The notes under the pieces: model-generated
The model's input: only the letters and a program-made list of their open reading frames with translations
What the model was told of the DNA's origin: nothing
The model's database searches: none
Part shown: positions 5,962 to 12,217 of the stretch, one piece after another
Numbering within the stretch: position 1 is the first letter of the stretch
How the letters are laid out: each line of letters begins with the position of its first letter
Source: an uncultured Oscillibacter sp.
GTDB lineage: Bacteria; Bacillota; Clostridia; Oscillospirales; Oscillospiraceae
Length of the DNA stretch: 24,112 bases
Assembly: GCA_910583695.1 (NCBI GenBank)
Contig: CAJTZL010000033.1
Location: 7,094-31,205 of the forward strand
Direction: 5' to 3'
Translations under genes and position numbers: made by a program

Positions 5962-6903
5962 ATGCCGGAACGTATCGTCATCGCCCTGGGCGGCAACGCT
6001 CTGGGAAACAATCTGCCGGAGCAGATGATCGCGGTGAAGCAGACCGCCAAGGCCATTGCGGACCTGATTGAACAGGGCCATCAGGTGGTCATCGCCCACG
6101 GCAACGGCCCCCAGGTGGGCATGATCCAGAACGCCATGGCCGAGCTGACCCGGTCGGACCCCGAGAAGTATATCCCCTGCCCCCTGTCCGTCTGCGTGGC
6201 CATGAGCCAGGGCTACATCGGCTATGACCTCCAGAACGGCCTGCGGGAGGAGCTGCTGGACCGGGGAATCAACAAGGGCGTGGCTACCGTCCTCACCCAG
6301 GTGGAGGTGGACCCCGCCGACCCGGCCTTCCAGAATCCCACCAAGCCCATCGGCGCCTTCATGACCAAGGAAGAGGCCGACGCCCTGGTGAAGGAGCGGG
6401 ATTACAAGGTCATTGAGGACGCCGGGCGGGGCTACCGCCGGGTGGTGGCCTCTCCCAAGCCGGTGTCCATTGTGGAAATCCAGTCCATTCAGGACATGGT
6501 GGAGGCCGGACTGGTGGTGGTGGCCTGCGGCGGCGGCGGCATCCCCGTCTTCAAGACCGAGGGACACCACCTCAAGGGCGCGGCGGCGGTCATCGACAAG
6601 GACTTCGCCAGCGAAACCATGGCCGAGCAGCTGAACGCCGACCGGCTCATCATCCTCACCGCCGTGGAGAAGGTGGCCGTGAACTTCGGAAAGCCGGACC
6701 AGCGGTGGCTGGACAGCCTGACCCCGGAGGAGGCCAGACGCTACATGGACGAGGGACAGTTCGCCCCCGGGTCCATGCTGCCCAAGGTTCAGGCGGCGGT
6801 GAAGTTCGCCGAGTCCCGCCCGGGCCGCAAGGCCCTCATCACCCTGCTGGAAAAGGCGGGGGCGGGCGTGGCCGGAGAGACCGGCACCACCATTACCGCG
6901 TAA
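5962..6903 (+). CDS. arcC: Carbamate kinase
   Basis: The protein has 313 residues, the usual size for carbamate kinase. Motifs are ALGGNALG (8-15), VIAHGNGPQVG (43-53), the PTKPIGAFMTKEEA segment (126-139, the subdomain that covers the active site), CGGGGIPV (189-196) and AAVIDKD (208-214). It makes ATP from carbamoyl phosphate and ADP in the cytosol. It starts 13 bases after ygeW with a GAGGGG site, so it is co-translated with the enzyme that would supply carbamoyl phosphate. This corresponds to yqeA in the E. coli ygeW-yqeA operon. No arcA or arcB is present, which argues that it serves the ygeW pathway rather than the arginine deiminase pathway. A strong hairpin terminator follows. Confidence 0.95.
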   Translation: MPERIVIALGGNALGNNLPEQMIAVKQTAKAIADLIEQGHQVVIAHGNGPQVGMIQNAMAELTRSDPEKYIPCPLSVCVAMSQGYIGYDLQNGLREELLDRGINKGVATVLTQVEVDPADPAFQNPTKPIGAFMTKEEADALVKERDYKVIEDAGRGYRRVVASPKPVSIVEIQSIQDMVEAGLVVVACGGGGIPVFKTEGHHLKGAAAVIDKDFASETMAEQLNADRLIILTAVEKVAVNFGKPDQRWLDSLTPEEARRYMDEGQFAPGSMLPKVQAAVKFAESRPGRKALITLLEKAGAGVAGETGTTITA

Positions 6904-6926
6904 GAGACCCCATAAGCGCCGAAAAG

Positions 6927-6953
6927 AGGACCGCCCGTTCGGGCGGTCCTTTT
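6927..6953. terminator. Bidirectional rho-independent terminator
   Basis: AGGACCGCCC (6927-6936) pairs perfectly with GGGCGGTCCT (6941-6950) around a GTTC loop. T residues follow on the plus strand, and an A-run (6922-6925) gives a T-run on the minus strand. It lies between the convergent carbamate kinase and SLH-CAP genes and can end both. Confidence 0.85.
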
Positions 6954-6965
6954 GCGTGCGGGGCG

Positions 6966-8591
6966 TCAGCTCATGAACATCTGCACCCAGTAGTGCTTAT
7001 AGCCGGAGGGGGCCTTTACATAGCCGATGCCGATGGAGGAGAAGTCTCCGTTCAGAATGTTGGCCCGGTGGCCCTCGGAGTTCATCCAGGAGTCCATGAC
7101 GGAGGCGGGGGAGCTCTGCCCGGCGGCAATGTTTTCGCCCATGGCCCCGGCGGCGATGCCCGCTTCCTTCACGGCGGTGAAGCAGCTGGTCCCGTTGGGC
7201 CGGGTGTGGGAGAAGGATTGCACAATTTCCTCCGCCCGGAGCTGGGCCACGCCGGTGAGGCCGTCGTCCAGGGTCAGGGGGGACTTGCCGTTTTGCGCCC
7301 GGGCGGCGTTGACCAGCTCCAGCACGCCCTGGCGCATGGCCTCGAGGTCGCTGCCGTCGGGTATGACGGGCGTTTCGCCGCCGGGGGCCTCGCCGCTGCC
7401 GGGAGCCTCCTCACCGCCGCCGGGAGCATCGCCGTCGGACCGGATGATATACAGCAGGGACCAGAAGTCCTGATAGCCGCCGTAGCCCTTGGCGTCGTGG
7501 ACATAGCCCACGCTCAGGTGGGTGTGGTCCCGGTCCATCAGGGCGGAGCGGGCCTCCGGAGTGGCGAGCACCTTTTCCAGGGCCGCCTCCGCCGTGTCAT
7601 AGCCGATGCCCACCACAAAGCTCTCGTCCACATAGTCCGCGGGCACGCCGGTTTTCTCCAGCACGGAGACCCAGCTGCTGCCGTCGGCCCGAATTTCAAT
7701 ATAGCCGCCGGAGAGGTCCTTGGCCCGCATGGCTGCCGCCTGGGTCAGGCTGTCCATGGTTTCCAGGGCCTTGAGTCCGGACTTGGTCCGCGCGGCGTTC
7801 AGCAGGCGCAGCAGCTCTGCGGCGGCTTCCTCCGGCGAGGGCTTGGAGGGCTGGGGCTTCTCGGGCGTTTTCTCCGGGGTCTTTTCCGGAGTTTTCTCAG
7901 GAGCCTTCTCCGGCGCGTTCGGAGTTTCCCCCTGCCCTCCGGCGGGAGGTTCGGAATCGACGTGCTGGGCCATGCGGTAGATCACCGCGCAGCCCTGGCC
8001 CCGGTTCATGGTGACGGTGCCGCCGAAGGTCCCGTCGGAATAGCCTCCGATGATGCCCAGGGCGTACACATTGGACACCGCGTCCCGGTACTCGTCGTGG
8101 ATGCCGTCCCAGTCGGCGATTTTTTCCGCGGCGGCGGCTTTCTCTTCCTCACCGGCGGCGGCGCCCTTTTGGGCCATGATGTTGGTCATCAGCTGGGCCA
8201 TATCGTAACGGCTGATGGGCTTGTCCATAGCTCCGGCGTCCCGGCAGCCGGCCGCGAAGCTGGCGCCCTTGAGGACCCCGGCCTGGGACAGGGCCTCCGT
8301 GTTGGGCACGAACCAGCCCAGGGCCTTGTTGGACTCCGTGCTGTTCTTCTTGACGGCGTCCGGGTAGAAGGCCCGGGACAGCATGACGCAGAACTGGGCC
8401 CGGGTCACTTGGGCGGCGGGCTTGAAGGACCCGTCGGCGTAGCCGGAGGTGATGCCCTTGGTGGCGCACTCTTGAATGGCGTCGTGGAAGGTGTGGGACT
8501 GGGGCACGTCGCGGAACTCCGCCGCCAGGGCGGGGACGCTGAGCGACGCGCACAGCGCCAGGGTCAGAAGCAGGGACAGCAGTTTTTTCAT
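6966..8591 (-). CDS. Secreted S-layer-homology protein with two CAP domains
   Basis: The protein has 541 residues. A signal peptide (MKKLLSLLLTLALCASLSVP, then ALAA, probable cleavage after A24) is followed by three SLH-type repeats: about 25-75 (FRDV..FHDAI..GITSGYADGSFKPAAQVTR), 90-140 and 160-207 (GIIGGYSDGTFGG). A repetitive PEKT linker spans 227-245. A first CAP domain (about 256-390) lacks the GENI and W-x-x-S-x-x-H motifs. After a Gly/Pro-rich linker, a complete CAP domain (about 417-541) has SHTRPNGTS, GENIAAG, WMNSEGHRANIL and IGIGY, with candidate cavity residues H462, E486 and H508. SLH repeats usually bind pyruvylated cell-wall polymers, so the protein is likely displayed on the surface. 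CAP activity is unknown. It has its own promoter (8621-8649) and a GGAAAGGAGA site. Confidence 0.92.
   Translation of the reverse strand: MKKLLSLLLTLALCASLSVPALAAEFRDVPQSHTFHDAIQECATKGITSGYADGSFKPAAQVTRAQFCVMLSRAFYPDAVKKNSTESNKALGWFVPNTEALSQAGVLKGASFAAGCRDAGAMDKPISRYDMAQLMTNIMAQKGAAAGEEEKAAAAEKIADWDGIHDEYRDAVSNVYALGIIGGYSDGTFGGTVTMNRGQGCAVIYRMAQHVDSEPPAGGQGETPNAPEKAPEKTPEKTPEKTPEKPQPSKPSPEEAAAELLRLLNAARTKSGLKALETMDSLTQAAAMRAKDLSGGYIEIRADGSSWVSVLEKTGVPADYVDESFVVGIGYDTAEAALEKVLATPEARSALMDRDHTHLSVGYVHDAKGYGGYQDFWSLLYIIRSDGDAPGGGEEAPGSGEAPGGETPVIPDGSDLEAMRQGVLELVNAARAQNGKSPLTLDDGLTGVAQLRAEEIVQSFSHTRPNGTSCFTAVKEAGIAAGAMGENIAAGQSSPASVMDSWMNSEGHRANILNGDFSSIGIGYVKAPSGYKHYWVQMFMS
7857..7913 (-). repeat. 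Short tandem repeat coding for a Pro-Glu-Lys linker
   Basis: This stretch codes for five near-identical four-residue units (PEKA then PEKT copies, 12 bases each) joining the SLH region to the first CAP domain. Synonymous codon changes between units (GAGAAG, GAAAAG, GAGAAA) show they are not very recent identical duplications. Copy number may vary between strains. Confidence 0.7.
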
Positions 8592-8620
8592 AACACGTTC
8601 TCTCCTTTCCGGTTTGTTCC

Positions 8621-8649
8621 ATTATAGGCTTCCTGCCGCCGCGCCGCAA
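8621..8649 (-). promoter_or_regulatory. Promoter for the SLH-CAP gene
   Basis: On the minus strand, -35 TTGCGG (8649-8644) and a consensus -10 TATAAT (8626-8621) are 17 bases apart. The ATG at 8591 is about 23 bases beyond the predicted start site. The plus-strand stretch from 8650 to 8805 between this and the ilv promoter holds no gene or RNA that I can recognise. Confidence 0.7.
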
Positions 8650-8805
8650 GAGGAAAAACCCTCCGGCGGCGTTGTCTGGGGAAAAGAGGTGCTGTCTGCT
8701 GCCGGATTCTGGGAAAACCTCCGTCGTTTTTCACGATGGAAGGCAGAGAGGATGCCGAGATCTTCGTAAAACCAGCTGGAAAAGCGGCCGGGTTTGATTT
8801 TTCTG

Positions 8806-8834
8806 TTGCGCTTTAAATGACAGACATGTATAAT
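8806..8834 (+). promoter_or_regulatory. Promoter of the ilv operon leader
   Basis: -35 TTGCGC (8806-8811) and a consensus -10 TATAAT (8829-8834) are separated by exactly 17 bases. Transcription should start near 8841, giving a leader of about 320 bases before ilvB. The early leader contains a perfect dyad, GCCGCTT/AAGCGGC, at 8889-8904 just before the leader peptide's ribosome site. I saw no T-box motif or clear CodY box here. Confidence 0.75.
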
Positions 8835-8918
8835 AACAAATCAAGACAGGCGGAAGGCCCCCAAAAGAGGGAGGCCGGACGCCGGAGGGCCGCTTTCAAG
8901 CGGCGGAGGGAACGCCCT

Positions 8919-9068
8919 ATGCAGACGATGAACGTGTTCAACGACATCCTGGGTCTGTACATTATTCTGGTTCTGGTACTGGTAGTTTTGCCGCCGAAAC
9001 AGAATAGTGCGTTTGGTCATGCGCGAAACAAGGGCGCGGTCAACGGTTTCCTCCGCCAGGCGGCGTGA
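8919..9068 (+). CDS. Branched-chain amino acid leader peptide (attenuator peptide)
   Basis: The peptide has 49 residues and starts at ATG 8919, 8 bases after a GGAGGG site. Residues 10-24 read ILGLYIILVLVLVVL: 13 of 15 are Ile, Leu or Val (codons 8946-8990), the three end products of the operon that follows. The rest (PPKQNSAFGHARNK...) is unremarkable. The reading frame extends upstream to 8817, but that lies before the predicted transcription start, so the internal ATG is the sensible start. The TGA at 9066-9068 is 8 bases before a hairpin region that can switch between antiterminator and terminator. The likely role is to make ribosomes stall when charged Ile/Leu/Val tRNA is short. The peptide itself probably has no other function, although its centre would be hydrophobic enough to enter a membrane. 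Confidence 0.8.
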   Translation: MQTMNVFNDILGLYIILVLVLVVLPPKQNSAFGHARNKGAVNGFLRQAA

Positions 9069-9073
9069 AACGG

Positions 9074-9122
9074 CCGGTCCCCAAAACCGGAACTCTTGCA
9101 AGTCCGTGACCCGACGGGGGAC
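9074..9122 (+). promoter_or_regulatory. Proposed antiterminator of the ilv attenuator
   Basis: GTCCCC (9077-9082) can pair with GGGGAC (9117-9122), which would break the terminator hairpin. An alternative small hairpin (CCGGT 9074-9078 with ACCGG 9086-9090) can hide the first strand. A ribosome at the leader TGA (9066-9068) would cover roughly to 9080 and block the antiterminator, whereas one stalled at 8946-8990 leaves it free. Pairings are by eye; energies were not computed. Confidence 0.55.
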
Positions 9123-9140
9123 ACGGGCTTCTTTATTTTT
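9103..9140 (+). terminator. Attenuator terminator in the ilv leader
   Basis: GTCCGTG...CACGGGC (9102-9108 with 9123-9129, one G-T pair) encloses an inner CCC/GGG stem around GACG. A T-rich run follows (TTCTTTATTTTT, 9129-9140). It lies between the leader peptide and ilvB, whose ATG is 25 bases further on, as expected of a conditional terminator. Confidence 0.7.
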
Positions 9141-9164
9141 CGCCACGGGAAAGGAGCTTGCAGA

Positions 9165-10796
9165 ATGGAACTGACAGGCGCACAGATTTTGATGGAGGGT
9201 CTGGCCCGGGAGGGGGTGGAGCGGGTCTTCGGCTACGCCGGGGCCACCATCTGCCCCATTGCCGACGCCCTGCGGGAGGACCCCAACATGGACTATACCC
9301 TGGTCCGTACGGAGCAGAACGCCGGGCACATGGCCTCGGGCTATGCCCGGGTGACGGGGAAGACGGGGGTGTGCATCGTCACCTCCGGCCCGGGAGCCAC
9401 GAACCTCATCACCGGCGTGGCCACGGCCTATATGGACTCCATCCCCCTGGTGGCGGTGACGGGGCAGGTGCCCTCCAACCTCCTGGGGCGGGACATCTTT
9501 CAGGAGGTGGACATCACCGGGGCGGTGACGCCCTTTACCAAGCACTGCTATCTGGTGAAGGACGCCGCCCAGCTGCCGGTGGTTTTGAAGGAGGCGTTCC
9601 ACATCGCCTCCACAGGCCGTCCCGGCCCGGTACTCATTGACATCCCCGTGGACGTGCAGGAGCAGCTGGTGGCGGACGTGGAATTTCCCGAGGAGGTCCG
9701 CATCCGGGGCTACAACCCCAGCGTCCGGGGCAACGACAAGCAGATCGCCAACGTGGCGGCGGCCATCGGCGTGGCCCGGAGGCCGGTGATCTGCGCCGGG
9801 GGCGGCGTGTTCCTGGCCCGCGCAGAGGAGGAGCTGCGGACCTTCGCCGAGTCCACCGGCATCCCGGTGGTGACGACCATGATGGGCCTCTCCCTCCTGC
9901 CCACGGAGCACCCCCTGAACATGGGCATGATCGGAGCCCACGGAAACACCACGGCCAACAAGGCCCTGGTGAAGTCGGACCTCCTTATCATGATCGGCAC
10001 CCGGGTGGCGGACCGGGCCATCGTCTCCCCGGACGAGATTCAAAAGCGGATGGCCAACATCCACATCGACGTGGATCCCGCCGAAATCGGGAAGAACATG
10101 CAATCCACCCTCCCCCTGGTGGGGAACGCCAAGGTGATTCTCCAACAGCTGATGGAGCGGGGGGCCCGGGCGGAGTGCGGCGAGTGGCGGGAGATGCTCC
10201 AGGAGCTCCGCCGGACGAACCTGGGCCGGGGTTATCCCGCAAAGGACGGATTCGTTTTCCCGGGCCGCCTCCTGCGGCTTTTTGGGGAGCGCTTGAAGGA
10301 GGATGCCGCCGTCTGCGTGGACGTGGGGCAGAATCAGATCTGGGCCTGCAAGCACCTGCGGCTCAAGGGCGCGCGGTTTTTGACCAGCGGCGGCCTGGGG
10401 ACCATGGGCTACGCCATTCCCTGCGCCATCGGCGTGAAGACCGCCCAGCCGCACCGGCAGGTGGCGGCCATCTGCGGCGACGGGTCCTTCCAGATGTCCA
10501 TGAACGAGCTGGCCGCCGTGAAGGCCGGGGGCTTTGATTTAAAAATCGTCCTCTTCCGCAACGGCGTCCTGGGTTTGGTGAACCAGATTCAGAGCAGGGA
10601 GCCCTACCACGGCCCCTTCGGCGTGCGGCTGGAGGGGGACCCGGATTTTGCTGCCATCGCCGGGGCCTACGGCATTCCCAGCATGACCCTCCGGGACGAG
10701 GCCAAGGTGGAGGAGACCCTGGACCGCTTCCTGGGGACGAAGGGGCCCTGCCTCCTCATCGCGGAGGTGAGCCCCGAGTGGAAGACTACGGACTGA
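9165..10796 (+). CDS. ilvB: Acetolactate synthase-type TPP enzyme, large subunit (divergent paralog)
   Basis: The protein has 543 residues from ATG 9165 (AAGGAG site); an in-frame start at 9096 lies before the attenuator and is rejected. TPP-enzyme features are the catalytic Glu E50 (RTEQNAGH), SGPGATN (75-81), GRDIFQEVDITG (108-119), TPFTKH around K126, and the GDGSF...N motif (438-466). Acetolactate synthase joins two pyruvates, or pyruvate and 2-oxobutyrate, in Val/Leu/Ile synthesis. The expected GMVRQWQ is GLVNQIQ here: the Trp that favours 2-oxobutyrate in biosynthetic enzymes is Ile475. The entry loop reads AGATICP instead of PGGTILN. A regulatory subunit gene follows by 16 bases and a second, canonical copy lies at 12218. 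It may be an acetolactate-only or altered-specificity form. The family is firm; the specificity is inferred. Confidence 0.9.
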   Translation: MELTGAQILMEGLAREGVERVFGYAGATICPIADALREDPNMDYTLVRTEQNAGHMASGYARVTGKTGVCIVTSGPGATNLITGVATAYMDSIPLVAVTGQVPSNLLGRDIFQEVDITGAVTPFTKHCYLVKDAAQLPVVLKEAFHIASTGRPGPVLIDIPVDVQEQLVADVEFPEEVRIRGYNPSVRGNDKQIANVAAAIGVARRPVICAGGGVFLARAEEELRTFAESTGIPVVTTMMGLSLLPTEHPLNMGMIGAHGNTTANKALVKSDLLIMIGTRVADRAIVSPDEIQKRMANIHIDVDPAEIGKNMQSTLPLVGNAKVILQQLMERGARAECGEWREMLQELRRTNLGRGYPAKDGFVFPGRLLRLFGERLKEDAAVCVDVGQNQIWACKHLRLKGARFLTSGGLGTMGYAIPCAIGVKTAQPHRQVAAICGDGSFQMSMNELAAVKAGGFDLKIVLFRNGVLGLVNQIQSREPYHGPFGVRLEGDPDFAAIAGAYGIPSMTLRDEAKVEETLDRFLGTKGPCLLIAEVSPEWKTTD

Positions 10797-10812
10797 GAGG
10801 GAGGACGGAAGG

Positions 10813-11298
10813 ATGAAGCAGACGATTTCCATTTTGGTGGAGAACCGGGCGGGCGTACTGAACCGGGTGGCCAGCCTGTTCTCCCGCCGGGCCTTCAACA
10901 TCGACTCCCTGGCCGTGGGCGTGACGGACGACCCCTCCCTCTCCCGGATGACCATCATTGTGGACAACGGGAACAGCGTGGTGGAGCAGGTGGAAAAGCA
11001 GCTGAACAAGCTGGTGGAGGTCATCAAGGTCCGAACCCTGGACGAGGGGAACATGATCGGCCGGGAATTGATGATCATAAAGGTAAGCGCCAACAAAAAC
11101 AACCGGGAACACATCATGACCATCTGCAATATCTGCGGGGCCAAGGCGGCGGACATTTCCCCCACCTCCATGACCCTGGAGATTTCGGACACCCCGGACC
11201 GGGTGGACGTGTTCGAGGAGATGATGCGGCCCTTCAACATTCTGGAGGTGGCCCGGACCGGCGTCATCGCCCTGCAAAAGGGCGGGGGAAAAATTTAG
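10813..11298 (+). CDS. ilvN: Acetolactate synthase small (regulatory) subunit
   Basis: The protein has 161 residues, the standard size for bacterial IlvN/IlvH. An N-terminal ACT domain (about 2-76) carries the Val-binding type segment ENRAGVLNRVASLFSRRAFNID. The C-terminal domain (80-160) ends RTGVIALQKG. It binds the large subunit, raises its activity and gives feedback inhibition by valine. It follows the divergent large subunit by 16 bases with a GGGAGGA site, so the two are a likely pair. A second, longer IlvN is at 13933, giving two complete synthases in one operon. Confidence 0.94.
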   Translation: MKQTISILVENRAGVLNRVASLFSRRAFNIDSLAVGVTDDPSLSRMTIIVDNGNSVVEQVEKQLNKLVEVIKVRTLDEGNMIGRELMIIKVSANKNNREHIMTICNICGAKAADISPTSMTLEISDTPDRVDVFEEMMRPFNILEVARTGVIALQKGGGKI

Positions 11299-11326
11299 AG
11301 AACAACGATCAGGAGAATGAATAACC

Positions 11327-11671
11327 ATGGATAAAGCACAGAAGAAAGCACTGACGGAGGAGTGGAAAAACCGCCGCCCGGAGATGGGCGTGATTTCCCT
11401 GCGGTGCAAGGAGACGGGAGAGGCCTTTTTGGGAACCGCCAAGGACACGAAAGCGGCGTTCAACAGCGTCCGGGCCAAGCTCTCCGGGGGCATCCACCCC
11501 AACAAGCGGCTGATGGAATTGTGGAAGCAGTACGGCGAGGAGGGCTTCGAGCTCTCCGTGGCCGCCGTGCTGGAGTACGAGGACCCGCTGGAGGATCACA
11601 CGGAGGAGCTGGAGACTCTGCGGGAGCTGTGCCTGGCGGAGGATGAAACGGCTGTGAAGCTGTGGAAATAA
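11327..11671 (+). CDS. GIY-YIG nuclease-like small protein
   Basis: The protein has 114 residues. The segment MGVISLRCKETGEAFLGTAKDTKAAFN (20-46) looks like the first strands of a GIY-YIG-type domain, in a form (GVISLRC...GEAFLG) seen in small stand-alone family members of Gram-positive bacteria. The later KRLMELWKQYGEEGFELSV stretch fits the following helix and strand. A classic GIY...YIG pair is absent, so nuclease activity is doubtful. The end is helical and acidic (EDPLEDHTEELETLRELCL). It has a CAGGAGA site and sits 28 bases after ilvN inside the ilv operon, on the same strand and with similar codon use. No metabolic link to branched-chain amino acids is known to me. Family call is moderate. 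Confidence 0.65.
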   Translation: MDKAQKKALTEEWKNRRPEMGVISLRCKETGEAFLGTAKDTKAAFNSVRAKLSGGIHPNKRLMELWKQYGEEGFELSVAAVLEYEDPLEDHTEELETLRELCLAEDETAVKLWK

Positions 11672-11703
11672 AGGACCGGAGAACGAGATGAGGAGGCGGT
11701 TTT

Positions 11704-12195
11704 ATGGGTTGCCTTGGGGGCTTTCGGGCCGTCACAAAAGGAGAACTGGATAAGCTGCGGGCCGTGCCCCGGAAGGACCGGGTCCCCGATTACCTGGACG
11801 AAATGGAGACGGCGGACAGCTTCGATGTGGACAAGGCCTGGGACGCCATGCACCGGGCGCTGACCGGGAGCAGGCTGGAATTTGGGAATGCTCCCGCCCC
11901 CGGCTGCTGGGTTGTCCTGGGGGGCGAGGTCCTCCGGGGGGACCGGGAGGGGGAGGAGGACTATCTCGTTGTCTGCAAGTCCCCCGAACAGGTCCGGCAG
12001 GTGGACCGCTTTCTCCAGGGCCTGACGGAGGAGGCGTTCCGGAAGCTCTATTTCGCCATCGACCCCGAGGAATACAACTACCCGATGGATGCGGTGGATT
12101 TTGGGTATACCTGGGAGTATTTGTCGGGTTCCCGCCCCTTCTGGCACAGCGCGGCGGAAAAGGGACTCTGGGTCCTCTTCGACGTGGACCAGTGA
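11704..12195 (+). CDS. DUF1877 (YfbM-like) family protein
   Basis: The protein has 163 residues. It begins MGCLGGFRAVTKGELDKL and continues with FDVDKAWDAMHRALTG (40-55), the pattern of the DUF1877/YfbM family (start MGM.., then DIDKRWDFLHFGLTG in E. coli YfbM, quoted from memory). The middle PGCWVVLGGEVLRGDREG and the end YTWEYLSGSRPFWHSAAEKG also fit family layout. It is soluble, without signal peptide or membrane helix. The role of the family is unknown. It lies 32 bases after the GIY-YIG-like gene and 22 bases before the second ilvB, so it must be transcribed with the operon unless an internal promoter exists; I found none. Confidence 0.75.
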   Translation: MGCLGGFRAVTKGELDKLRAVPRKDRVPDYLDEMETADSFDVDKAWDAMHRALTGSRLEFGNAPAPGCWVVLGGEVLRGDREGEEDYLVVCKSPEQVRQVDRFLQGLTEEAFRKLYFAIDPEEYNYPMDAVDFGYTWEYLSGSRPFWHSAAEKGLWVLFDVDQ

Positions 12196-12217
12196 GCGGG
12201 AGAGAAGGAGGCTGTAT

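Noticed and set aside
8817..9068. 83-residue reading of the leader frame from ATG 8817
   Set aside because: That start lies within the promoter spacer, before the predicted transcription start. The internal ATG at 8919 has the ribosome site.
8841..9164. T-box or CodY site in the ilv leader
   Set aside because: I found no T-box consensus (GGGTGG-NACCGCG-like) and no clear CodY box. The Ile/Leu/Val-rich peptide and paired hairpins fit attenuation better.
9096..10796. Extended N-terminus for the first ilvB from 9096
   Set aside because: The extra 23 residues are encoded by the attenuator hairpin and T-run. ATG 9165 has AAGGAG and starts at the normal family position.
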